From: Micromussa lordhowensis
Taxonomy: Eukaryota > Cnidaria > Anthozoa > Scleractinia > Lobophylliidae
Direction of reading: 5' to 3'
NCBI GenBank assembly: GCA_964020085.1
Contig: OZ026605.1
Coordinates: 28,034,598 to 28,098,597, forward strand
Length of the DNA stretch: 64,000 nucleotides
Below the pieces are notes generated by a model, which was given only the letters and a program-made list of their open reading frames with translations, had not been told where the DNA came from and did not search any database. Shown one piece after another: positions 47,853 through 59,400 of this stretch; the first letter of the stretch is position 1, and every line of letters begins with the position of its first letter. The position numbers and the translations under genes were made by a program.

Positions 47853-50004
47853 TGCCCCCTTTATTCAATGTGGATAATAGTCTGGCTGGTCTGATGGTCT
47901 GAGATTGTCCTCTAGGTTAGAAAGCAAGACAAACTCAGACTGTTAAATAACTCAAGCCTGAAAAAACAAGCAGTATTACTGCTCCATACAGATTAGGGAA
48001 CTAGGTTATCCTTTTGTCATCAAACAGTAGCCTGTTCCAGGCATTCTTCAGTTAAAAAGCAGCATGAAAAAATGGCAAGAAAAGTTTCCACTTGCATTTC
48101 TTTAAGCTCATCCCATTCCCTGAGGGTTTATTATATTAGGTGTTTTCAATCCTACATCCTGCCACTATATAGACAGAATGTTTATCCCAATCCCACCTAG
48201 TCAAAGTTGCAGTTCTCTGTTACTTCTGTAACATGTGACTTTCTGTTTTCTTGCATTCTGAAATCAATTTTAAAACTATCCCGCATATCGCCTGCCAAAA
48301 TGAGCACATCCTGCTCCTGTGGAAATAGTTTCATTCCGTATCCTATCATCCTGCTTCATTACCCAGATGGGTCATGAGAGGAAATTTATATAATTGATCT
48401 GGGTTCAGACCTGCCCATAACATGGGCTTGAAAAATTTGGGGGTTCTTCAGGGCCTAAATTCTTAGAAAGGTCCTAAGAGCATTTTGGTCTTCTGGTGGT
48501 AAGAATTTTCACCTACCAGGAGTACCTCCCTACAGGTCTAAATCTGCCACTGTACAAACAAAATTTACTTACGCAATTCTTTTCCAAATCACTCGATGAC
48601 ACATGCTTGATTTTGTTGCATCCCAGGTCAAGGATTTTGAGTTTTGGAAACTACACATTAGAATAAAAATGGAACAAAGAGTGTAATTATTCATACTGTA
48701 TGGCATATTTACAGGGCTTGAAGAAACCCCCCGTGAATTCAAGCTTACCCTTCTTACAAACAGCTCTCAAATTTTGCTTGCCCAGGCATAGTTTACTTTG
48801 CGTTATTTATTTTGCAGACAACTTGCCAGGGGCCTTGCCCTTCAGGCAAGTGAGAACAAAACATGTTTTTGCCTGGCAAGATAGCCATACAGGAGAAATT
48901 AGCTTGGCATAATTTCACAAGAATGGTAACATTAGTCATGTGTTGGCTCAGAATAAAGCTGACACTACTTCCAGCCTACAGTATTTTGGTGTTCACAGTA
49001 GAGAACAATGGGGAACTCCTTGGGGTCTATTCAAAAGCTTAACTGCAACAGGATAGATTTTTAATTTATATTCACAGAATTGCCAGTTGTAGTTCCAGCA
49101 ACAGCCCTACCTCTTTCAGATCTGGAACATGTTCCAGAGCTTGTCCATTCAGGTTGATCTCAAAAACTCGTCCACAATCACCTTCCTGACATCTGTCAAG
49201 CTGCATATTCATGAAAACCAATAAAAATAAGACAGAAGCTATAAATGCTTCAAAATGTCCTTTAACTGCCTGGCAACTGCATGAAGTGATCAAATCACAA
49301 ATCGAATACCGCTTGAGCTTACTAATATAACTAAGGCCCGGTTCAGACGCCGATCTTTTCATGAGCCGAACCTAATTGATTGAATTAAGTACATGAAAAG
49401 TTCGGCGTCTGAATCAATTAAGAACGGCTATTTCAATTTGGAACGGCTCAGCCGTTCTTTTCGCCTGGCTTGGCCGGGAATTTCGCCTTTGGAACGCCTT
49501 TGGAACTACTTTGATTCAGACGCCGAACTTTTCATGAGCCGATCCTAATGCATAAATTATTATAACGTATTTTGCAAGCAGTTTAGGTTCTCTTTTTTTT
49601 ACAAGCAGTTTTGGTTCAAGCTGAATTAAGTTCGGCGAATTAAGTTCGACGTCTGAATCAACAGGCGTACTTTTGTTAATTTGGGTCGGTCCAAATTTGA
49701 ATTAAGTTCGGCTCATGAAAAGATCGGCGTCTGAACCGGGCCTAAGGCTTTCCAAAAAACACCTCTCTGCCTTCTGACGTTAAGCTTACATGTAATGCTA
49801 TAAACAATGTAAAGAAATACTTACAATCTCCTGCACGCTTAACTTCCCTGAATCCCTCTCATTCGTTGAAGAACGGATTCGTTTCTCCTGTGATGGTTCC
49901 TTGTTGGGCTTTCTAAGGGTGGTGGGTGATGCAGATTTTGATTTCAATTTGTCACTCTTCTTTTCGGAAAAAATTTGCCTCTGCGATCTCGACGAAGATA
50001 GCAT
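37952..50004 (-). CDS. Leucine-rich repeat protein, 19 exons
   Basis: Exons (minus): 50004-49825, 49200-49111, 48650-48573, 47094-47036, 46269-46217, 45849-45707, 42557-42471, 42370-42299, 42211-42156, 41591-41543, 40859-40785, 40675-40630, 40519-40489, 40080-40029, 39732-39660, 39551-39470, 38810-38734, 38488-38404, 38015-37952. All phases agree: about 483 residues. A basic, Ser-rich head (MLSSSRSQRQIF) precedes roughly ten LRRs of LxxLxLxxNxI type (LKILDLGCNKI, LRELKLYANEI, LKVLRLDSNRL, LEELDLSNNKI, LEILDLSNNLI). The LRR array ends in a GNPC cap and LKSLEFLDK. The tail is Pro/Arg/Ser-rich (SRPGTAGEGRPSSR) and finishes AAEHFHPEHS. Such proteins are usually binding scaffolds, often ciliary or phosphatase-associated; I cannot name the orthologue. 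Many exons coincide with single repeats. Confidence 0.85.
41618..41945. repeat. Worn pogo-type repeat
   Basis: Begins CAGTGGAAACTTTACTAA and contains GGCCACCTCTCTACA-type sequence; towards the right it shows GTGGCTGTAGTGGAGG. Similar GGCCACC/GAGGTGGCC pieces occur near 30590-30650, and a CAGTGGAACC start near 40549. Decayed members of a CAGTGGAA-ended family; boundaries are approximate. Confidence 0.4.
43688..45003 (+). mobile_element. Internally deleted Penelope-like element with terminal repeats
   Basis: Two related terminal blocks, about 43800-43885 and 44873-45000, share TGTCTGCTATCAAAA, TTGAGT and CAACTGATCCTTTTGG. Between them the plus strand retains Penelope N-terminal coding pieces: 43916-44116 (with INFIGRCLRQKVIPCGFHIK) and about 44354-44660 (with TEAETSVLSKGLTFVP and later FRPGHLDFH). 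The reverse transcriptase and GIY-YIG parts are missing. The left block is preceded by an inverted copy (AAGCCCTTCCTTA ... TAAGGAAGGGCT), as often seen for Penelope insertions. Hammerhead-like CUGAGGA is at 44878. It lies in the LRR gene intron between exons 45849-45707 and 42557-42471. Confidence 0.7.
45071..45478. mobile_element. 408-bp full-length palindromic Tc1/mariner-like MITE
   Basis: The ends CAGTCAAACTAAGT and ACTTAGTTTGACTG are flanked by TA on both sides. The arms run nearly to the centre, about 190 bases each (GCGTACCCCTCA, GAACCCG and GGTTCCGTTTTCGAAAAATC all recur inverted). There is no coding capacity. It lies in an LRR-gene intron 229 bases from exon 45849-45707. Confidence 0.85.
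47638..47811. repeat. Fold-back Penelope terminal repeat with hammerhead-like core
   Basis: The left arm (AAGATAATTTGGTTTTATCA onward) and the right arm (TGATAAAACCAAATTATCTT) pair over about 60 bases. The unpaired centre reads CCGACGAAGGGCTAACGCTCGAAAC, like hammerhead boxes CUGANGA...GAAAC with one C-for-U change. No coding sequence accompanies it. It lies in the LRR-gene intron between exons 48650-48573 and 47094-47036. Confidence 0.7.
49335..49742. mobile_element. 408-bp Harbinger-like MITE
   Basis: The ends GGCCCGGTTCAGACGCCG and CGGCGTCTGAACCGGGCC are flanked by TAA on both sides. Inner repeats AGTTCGGCGTCTGAATCAA and TTTTCATGAGCCGAAC recur. A 3-bp TWA duplication with GGCCCG ends fits PIF/Harbinger. 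No ORF of note. It lies in LRR-gene intron 1. Confidence 0.7.
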
Positions 50005-50459
50005 CAAGGCTGAATGCTTCGATGAAGCTGAATTTATTTCCTGCCTCTCAGTTGTGTCTTTTTTTCAGAGATTAGATCGATGACACATTTTTTTAAGTGA
50101 AACAGAGTCCCTGTAATGTGTTACAGAGAAAATGACTTTCCCCTCCACTTTCCGACGCCATCTTGGATATTAAATCCCACAGTCCTCTGGGAGTGTGTCG
50201 AATATTCCCATGATGCATTGCAAATGGTGTCATTTTAGCGCCATAGATTTGAACAGGGCGGAAAGCGCCCTGATTTGAAAGATGGCGGGCGCTTTGAGAA
50301 GAAAGACCTTATCCAGAGAATTTTCCAAGTTCGTTTTAGCTTAAAACACGAAGCTGGATAGCCTACAGACGTTCAAGCTATGGTTCTTGTGTTTTTTATG
50401 AGCTCAAATGACATTCCCAGTCTATTTGAATCTATAAAATCGCTTCTGTGCATCTGTAA
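50005..50459. promoter_or_regulatory. Head-to-head promoter region, LRR gene and TOP3A
   Basis: The two initiator codons face away from each other across 455 bp without an intervening gene. No TATA box is obvious. The middle holds ATGATGCATTGCAAATGG (octamer-like) and repeated GGCGCTTT-type sequence. A 20-codon upstream open frame (50282-50344, ATGGCGGGCGC) precedes TOP3A on the plus strand and could affect its translation if transcribed. A shared bidirectional promoter is an inference from spacing. Confidence 0.5.
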
Positions 50460-53400
50460 ATGCTAAATACACCGGGAAACTTCTTGATTTTGTTCCGGAA
50501 CTCGCGAAAGCTTTGGAAGAGAAGAATAGCCATGCGACCATTACGTATCTTGAATGTGGCCGAGAAAAATGATGCCGCAAAGGAGCTGTCTAGAATTATG
50601 TCTCGAGGACAATGTTTGCGGGTAGGGCCTGGAAAATCACCCTGTATACACAAAATAAGCCAGCTTTGTGCAAAGCTATGAAGACGCGAAGATGACATGT
50701 TTTGGAGTAGTGTTGTTTTTTTAGGTGGAAACTTTTGCATGAGGCAGGGGTTGAAGAATGATAATTTCCAGTATGAATCTACTAAATCGATAGTCGATAA
50801 AAGTCGATCGTTGTCGATCAAATTTGATACTAATCAATCGACAAATATCGGATGTCGATAAAAATCGATCACACAATTTTTTGTGATTATCGACTTTGAT
50901 CGACTTTGATCGACTTCGATCGACTTTGATCAACTTTGATCGATTTCAATCGACAAGTATCGGAAATACAAAAAAGGTTTATGGCGGGAGACAAGGCTAC
51001 AGTTGCCAAGCACAGTTTATTGAAGCAGGACTGGCTATGCCAAGACTTTATTTTACCAATTTTACATTGCATTTTTGTCGATAAAATTGATAATCAGTTG
51101 AAAATCTTGTAATTATCGACTTTTATCGACAAATTAAACTTGTCGATTGACAATTATCAACAAATATCGTGTATTATCGAGTTATCGACTACATGTACGT
51201 TTTCGATGATCGAGTTTGATCGACATGTTACGTCCTGACTAAATGCAGATGACAAAAAACTATAAAGATTTGCAGCACTGAACCTGTTTATCTAAACTCT
51301 TTCAGTCTCAGACATTCAACATTGATTGGCATTACCGATTGCTCAACATTTCTTTGACGTGATGATAATTCAGTGAATTTGTGAGTTCACCGGTTTACAT
51401 TTACTTTCTAAACTTTCTGTTGACAGAGGGAAGGATTCTCAAAGTTCAACAAGATTTATGAATTTGATTACAACATTTTGGGAAGTGTGAGTATATAAGT
51501 ATACTATTGTATTCACAGAGCTGTTGTTAAGTTTTTCAGCGTGGCCGAGTGGTCAGCGTGTCGGACTTGTAAACTAATGGTCTCGTGTGCGAGTTCTGTT
51601 CTGACCACCACCTGGATTTGTTTCACAGTAGCCCAGAGTTTGAGCCTCGCTTGTATATAGCCAACTGCCTCTGTCCAGTTGGATTCTTAACAATGTTATT
51701 TGAATTATTTGTTACTTGTTTACTCAACCCCACTTTATGCCATAAACACTGCCGAGGGGAAATAAAGATTATTTATTATCATTTATTTTACCTGTTGCCT
51801 TGAACTTCACTTTGCAACTTGTTACATGTACTTTGTGTGTAAATTGTATCAACAACAAGCAAATCCATCTCTAACCTTAAGGGCCCTTCAAGCATGCTCA
51901 TTCATAACAGCTGTTAACGGTTACAGCCCTTAATAACTGCCCAGCTCGAAGGTTCAATAATTTTAAACAGTGTATCACATCTGAACATTTGTTTAACTGG
52001 CATCATGTCAGGTGCAAATCTAAATTGAATTTTGCTGTGACTAACGCAGCAGTCTTCATCAACTTTTTTTGGTCCACCATATTATCGATACTGCCTAGAA
52101 ATTTGAAAATCTTGGATTGCACATTGTAAGTTCCTGTTATTGCTACTAATTATTATTCTTTTATTACTTAATAATTAATTACAGAATGCCAAAATGGTCA
52201 TGACGTCTTTGTCTGGACATATGATGACTTTAGATTTCACAGCCAGTCACCAAAAATGGTAAGATCTTAAAGACAAAAATCAGCAATTTGGTCTTTGAAT
52301 GTGACAAATTGTGGTAATTGAGTAGTAAATATTAGTTCAAGACATGGTGATGTACATGTACAGATGGTTGTACAAGTGTTTTTAACAAGGTGAATTAGAT
52401 TTAGATTTTCTTGTATGTAATTGACATTCTTGAACTCATCTTTAATTTTTTCCAGGTACAGTTGTGCTCCTGTAGCCTTGTTCAGTGCTCCTGTTACAAA
52501 ATATGTTGGAGAAAACTATCTTCCTATTAAAGTATGAAATAAGGCATTGTAGTAACTAATTTATTATAAAATATACACAATAAATACAAAGGATTATATA
52601 AAGCAGCAACCTTCCTTTATTCCTGCCACATTTTCCATTTGATGTAATTTAGTCTCAAGATAAATAGAGATTCAGTATAGCAATAAAGTATGGCAATTTT
52701 GCAGCATACACCTGTATTCTTGGATACCATTATCAAGCCACTTAGATTGGAAATTTCAAGATTTAAATCTCTTGTGAACATTGTAAAAAAACAGAATTTG
52801 GCAGGCACTCCCAAGCAAAGCTTCGTCAGAGCATGCATACTATGTTGTTGCTTCATATTTGCTTTATAATAGGCTATTAAAATCTTGCAAGAACTGCAAG
52901 CAGTTGTGCTTGCAGTTTATTAAAAAGTTCTTGTGAGACGTGTCTTGATTTGTGATATGAGAGTCCGTTCTCTTGCTATGAAAGTGTCATCTCAATCTCA
53001 TCTTGTACATGTAAGAGGGTGGCAATTACTTTTTAGGGGTACTTTAAAAGAGAGGTAAAAGCGACATGTATATGTTGTAGGTCAAAATGAAATTCAGGTT
53101 AAAATGATTTTAACCTAGTTTGATTCTCAATTTCCTTTGTCTTCTAACCCTAATTAATCATGATCCAGGAATAATTAGGGTTAGAAGACAAAGGAATTTC
53201 ATTTTAACCTGAATTTCATTTGACCTACAACATACATGTATATACATGTAGTCCTAAGATAAGAGAGCATGATTTGTGTAACATTGTATAGCTTTGATTG
53301 TTCTACTGTACCTGCCATTTATGATAAAAAATTACGGGGAGAAATAGCATGGGCCATAATTACAAAAACCAACAAATCGGAGCACAAGATGGTAACAAAC

Positions 53401-56400
53401 CCCTTAAAGTGGACATCAGATGCTAAGCCCTTAAACAAGTTACATTATTTTTGCAGAGGACTCTAGAGCGAGAGATGCGTGGTTGTCAAGTGCTGATAAT
53501 CTGGACTGATTGCGACAGAGAGGGAGAGAACATTGGATTTGAAGTCATCAAAGTTTGTCAAAGCAGTATGTACTTACCTATTATACCTTACCTATCCAAT
53601 CACAAGCTGTGACTCTTCAGATGAATGCTTAACATTGATTTTACCGAGTAATTACTGCATTTATATTGATTATTAAATTAACAACACAGGATGTCTTCAT
53701 TTCCGTTTGATACACAGGTCTTAATTTGCCTTTCTATTCTTGTCTTTCAGTATGCCCTAATATCCGGCTGTACCGTGCAAAGTTTTCTGAAATCACTCCT
53801 CAGTAAGTGTCAAACAATCTTTAGTTTGAAGAAAAAAAGATGCGCATAGTACAAATTGCATGTTTGGACATAATTTTTTAGTTGTCTGGTTTAAGTAGCA
53901 TGGCAGGGTTGTGAGAAAGTTATTTTGACTTGAATTAATCTTTTTGCTATAACTTAAGGCCTTGTCTTCTCTGGTGTACATACAAGACATCACCATACAG
54001 AGAAGGATGACACTTTTGCCTGGATTATTCTTTTGAACATTGTGTATGCAGCTCTGTACAGTACTTATTATCTCGATTGCTAAACAGTTGACTTTTTATT
54101 ATTACTTCAGATCCGTGTCAAGAGCTGTCCAGAATTTAGTTCAACCTGATGTACTACAGTCACAAGCAGTGGATGTTAGAATGGAGCTTGACCTTCGAAT
54201 AGGTAAAGTTCAAAAGAGTGGTTCTTTTAACATAAAATTATTTTGTTGACAAAATCTTGTATAATTATTACAATGTACTACGGTTTTGAAAAAAGACACT
54301 CTACCACACATTCTGCACAATCAATTCATGGGTTTCATTAACATTTCCAGCAGGAAGGCAATTGGTTTTCACAGCTGGCAGGCCAAACTTTTTGAACTGT
54401 ACTTCTTTGCAAGGAAAACCTCCCTCCAGATGGTCAAAATCAGCCTCATAGCCGGTCAATTTGCCCGGTGCCTTTAATGAAATTGCAGTCAATTTGGCTA
54501 TGCAACATATTAACCCATTGACTTCCCTGCCGCCCGTAACTGGCAGTGGCAAGGGTTGGCCTTTGTTCCACTTCTGACGTCATCACCTTTCACCACAGTT
54601 GGCATCATTTATACTGAAGTTTTGCTGGAGGAACAGGTCTTTCCAATGATACCCAAGTCAGAGTGATTGGCTCAATGGAGCCTGAGATATGCAGGAAAAT
54701 GCTCAGAAATTTGAGTGAAAAAGCAGAGCAAAATTTCCTGTGACTACAGTTAGCTACATGTACTCCATGGTAAAAATTTCCCATTGGTTTACAGGTGTAG
54801 ACTAAATATGAATGCAATGTCAAGAAGTACTGTTCTTTCTCTGGCTGCTGCGTTCTTCTTTAAGCTAGAATGCTTGGTAATACTTAATAACATTAACCCA
54901 TTGATACCTGTGTGGGCCTTAACCAGCCATGACCTTTTTCCACTTCTGACATCATCACCTTTGACCGAATACTCAAGTTCTGCAGGACAATGATACCCAG
55001 AGTGATTGGCAAAATGCAGCCTGAAATATGCACAAAATGCTCAGAAATTTGAGTGAAAAACTCAGAGCAAAATTTCCTGTGACTACAGTTAGCTACTCCA
55101 TGGTAAAAATTTCCCATCTCAGTATTGCTTTCTCAGACATTTTATACTGGAAGCAAGCCCAGTTGAAGGTCAATCGCTGCTGCAAAAAGATCAGAAAAGG
55201 AGAAAAAGGAAAGGCAAAAAAAAGTAATAAAAAAACCCTGCAAAGACTAAAGACATATAGACATGTAGGTCACTTTCACTTTCTCATCCCAAAAAACCTC
55301 CAAATGTTGATTGCTGTGCATGCCTGACCAAAACTGTCATGGTGACAAAACATGGTGCTAGTGGAAAGAAAGACATGCTACCATATTGCAAAATGCCCAG
55401 TTTTTGAGCAGATGTTTGAGCTAATTTGGCTCATATCCCCCCAAAAATGCTTTCTTGGCAAAAAGTTCTGAGAGTCAATGGGTTAAATGTTTTTTTATTG
55501 TTTTTAAAGAATTTTACTTTTAATTTTGAAGAGACACTTGACAAGACCCTGCAATAGTATATTTTAAGTCAATACATGTACAATGTAGACGTAAAAGCAA
55601 CTGGATGACAAACCTCAATATTTTCCTTCTGACTTTGATGTTAATTTTCAATCTCTATTTAGGTGCAGCATTTACCAGATTCCAGACTTTAAGACTGCAG
55701 AAAGTTTTTCCAAATGTTTTGAGTGATAATCTTATTAGTTATGGTAAGTCCTAATGTGTATACAAGTATGAAATATATTTTATTATAATTTTTGTCAGGT
55801 TATACCACAACACAAACATGTATGTACAGTACATGCTTTCATCTTTCCATCACACATGAGTTCATTTAATTTGAACCTTTTTTACATACAGTATACTGCT
55901 ATTTACATTTTATTGATTTCCTTTAGGAAGCTGTCAGTTTCCAACCTTAGGGTTCGTAGTTGAAAGGGTATGTATTTTGGTATTTATGTATATATATGAT
56001 TTATGTATATATATGTGAGCGTGGAACGTTACTCACAGGATGATCGGTAAATCCCATGTTAATAGACAGAACTTCGTTACGCTCTTCAAGCGGTTTGCTA
56101 CAACAACGTTTAACCAAGCGATGTGTAACAAAGCGAAGCGAAGCGGTTTCGAAAACTAAGAAGTAAATAATGGAGTACAACTAAAATTAGACTATGTACA
56201 AAACTATTGAAAACTTTGGAAAACAGAAATTCATTTGAACTACATAAATCTGGCATGAAAGGCTATAAAATAGTAACATGCATAAGGAAAAACTACTTAC
56301 TTCTGTGTCCGCGTTAGGGATTTCACAGCATTAATCGTTGAACTCTTTCCTTGATCTTAACACGATGAAACGTTGACTAGAACTCAATGATTTCCCTGAA

Positions 56401-59400
56401 CACGTTCGTAAAAATGCTAACTAATACAAAGGATAATAGCTTTCTTTGTTTCATTTAACGTACGTGGGAAAACATATCCGCAAAAAATAACCACAAAAGC
56501 CATCATATGATTACTGCAAAGAAACTTTAACGACTTGGCAGGAAATACAAAAACCATAAAATATTTGGCAGTAACAATATATATGATAATGATGATGATT
56601 CTGTAGTAGTACATGTTCATGTAAAGCAATAGATTTTTAAGCAAAAGTGGTTAAACCCCTTCCTATTGTGTACCAAATCCATCCATTATGTACATTGGAC
56701 TGAAAATGTCAGTATTACATGTACATTATTGCACCACTGTATGCCAATTAAATCTGTTATAGAAATGTTATTGAGTAGCAGTTTTGATGTTCATGTAGAA
56801 CATTTTCTTCTCAAACTCATTAATAATTCATCAAGTTAAGACAAAGAAAACCACAACCGTGAAGGATGTTTGGATACCCAGTCTTAATTAGCATAGATTT
56901 TGGTGATTTTACTTCTCCTTAACTCCTTAATTTTTGTTTTTATTGAGAAGATATATCAAACACTCGACAGTGTTTCATCGGCTATCCAAACACCTCAAAT
57001 TTTGTCAAAAATACTCCACTGCGGGTCGTATTTTCAACTCTCTTCTCGGTGTTTGGATATCCCGATGAAACACTGTCTCTTGTGTTTGATATATATCTTG
57101 AAAGTTGATCTTGTTCTCATCAGTATAAACAAGTGCAGCAGTTTGTACCTGAAATATTCTACAAGATCAAAGGTAGGAAACTGTGTTTTGATGTTTGTAT
57201 GAGCATTGTGGGGATTTATTAATACATGTTTTTCAATGATGCTAAATTAAACTACCACTGTTTAAATTGAGAACTGAATTTGTTTTCTTTAAGTTACTCA
57301 TCAAATGGAAGATATGAAAGTGGATTTTAACTGGAAAAGGTATGATTTAGTTTTTTTCTTAGAACTACATTACCTGCAAAAACTTTGGACGCTTTATGTC
57401 AGACATTAAATTTTCGGGCAGTTTTGATCTCATTTCGCACGAATTTTCTGACAAAAAATTCACACACATTGCTGAAACATACATGTACAGTATAGTTAAG
57501 GTAAATTCATGCTTACAAGACACAAATTACATTAAAACAACATCTATGGAGGACGAGATGAACTTTTAACTGCACCCTCAAGGTTTTACAGATACATGTA
57601 CATGTACGTGCACAAGAAAATACAGAAGTACAACACAAATTCTATTAAGTCAACACGTATGTCAAGCAGTGTCTCAACTAGATTTCGCTCCATGAAGGAA
57701 CATAAGAGCTTCAGAGCTATTTAAAAGTTTTATACTGTACTGTAAATATTTTGGATGGTAAAAGATTCAGACGCTTAACCATTTTGGATGGTTCTATTTG
57801 TTAGACACTGGTTTTTTCCGAAATTAAATTTATCCAATTTTTTTTGCAAGTAATGTATCTTGCATAATTTTTTTTCATCTTGTCCTTTCTAGAGGCAGAC
57901 TTTTTCACCGTTTACCTTGCCTTGTCCTTTATCAGATATGTTTGGAGGTAAGACAGAAGAAATTTTGGACTGTTTTATCCTGATTTCCCCTGTACATGAA
58001 TCCATAACTTTTTGCAGTTTCCAAGACTGGTCAAGGGGATGAGGAGTACAAAGTGATCTGTCCCTTTAGATTTGCTTCTCCAGAAATATTTTAGTAAGTT
58101 ACAGTATTAAAACTTATTTGGTACAATTACTGGTCTTGTTGTTCATGATATTATATGCCCTGTCAAAATAATGTTGAGTTAAAATAAAGATGCCGGAAAA
58201 AAATTCAAATTTGGGTAATGCAATTTGGCAAAAGAGGGTTGCCATGGAGATAAAAAGTTATGCTTGCAAGCAAAATTTAACTTATACATGTATTAAGAGT
58301 GTTGAGAAGTCTGAAGAGAAAGTTGGTCGTTACTGCTTGAATGGACAATTGGCGCTAGCTATTTGGTTCTGTCTGGAAGACTTTTCTACAGTCATGTAGT
58401 ACTGATACCGTTTTTGGCATTCTCATTATAGCATTGTTTTTGTCTCTTAGATACGTACATACATGTACATACATACAAACTTTATTCTCGTCCCAAAAAG
58501 GCTTTTCAGAGAATACATGACAACATATTTGATAAAGTAAGATAAAAATAAAAATAAAATAAGGAATATAGGCTATCTACAGAAGCAGTATAATCAAGTC
58601 TACATGTATATAGTAAATTGCATTGATTAAATTATGTTGTACTGTCCATGAAGTCTTTTAAGATAGTCAATGTACAGTCGTGTTTGGTGAGGGTAATTAC
58701 TTTGTGACTACGTTAAAGTAGTCATATTTATGCGATCTTGGAAAAGAACTAAGTAGCACTACACTTGCATGGTTGCAAGAAGTAATGTTTGTTAGTGCTC
58801 GCCATAAATCTGTTGATCAATACTGTTTTTTCCTCGCAAGAATCCCACAGCAAAGGTTCAAAGTACTTCATCTCGTCCCAAAAGCAGGTGGAGGCCACTC
58901 CCTTTAGACACCGTGGTAAGGAGATCATTCTTATAATTATCTGTGTTGATCATTCTGGAATAATTTACATGTAATGCCAGGAATTAGAGAGGGATTCTTG
59001 AATATAAGACAATCAGTGAATTAAAGCAGCTTTGAATTGTTTTAATCTGTGTAACACATTTTGGGCCTGCTAATAAGTGGTTTTTCAAGAGGTAACATTT
59101 TCATGGCAAACAAACCAGCTCAATTTTGAGAACTTTTCGCTTGTCCTTGTTCAAAAAATGCATCACTATGAAATGAATCCTGTAGCAATGACAGGTACAG
59201 TGTAAATAAATATCAAGTTGACTTGTGGCATTACCTTTGCGTTTGTAGGAACTTGAAAAACTGGCATCTAAGAAATTGAAAATAAATGCAAAGGAGACCA
59301 TGAAGATAGCTGAAAAACTCTACAATCAAGGGTAGGTGGTGAACTAGGTAGGTGTTGTCAACTCTCATTCTTGTTTGGCCCAGGCTAGCTTATACTCGGC

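Noticed and set aside
51540..51620. tRNA-Ser/Leu gene
   Set aside because: Box B is decayed, the arms do not pair, and SINE body sequence follows.
55028..55327. 99-codon plus-strand frame (also 62120-62485)
   Set aside because: Both lie inside copies of the same TTAA-ended repeat, differ by indels, and end in Lys-rich simple sequence; no sign of selection.
58017..58094. Candidate TOP3A exon (acceptor ttttttgcag, ends before gtaagt)
   Set aside because: Both neighbouring exons (57893-57947 and 58841-58915) join in phase 0 and give the family sequence without it; in frame 0 this segment has a TGA, and no family match is seen.
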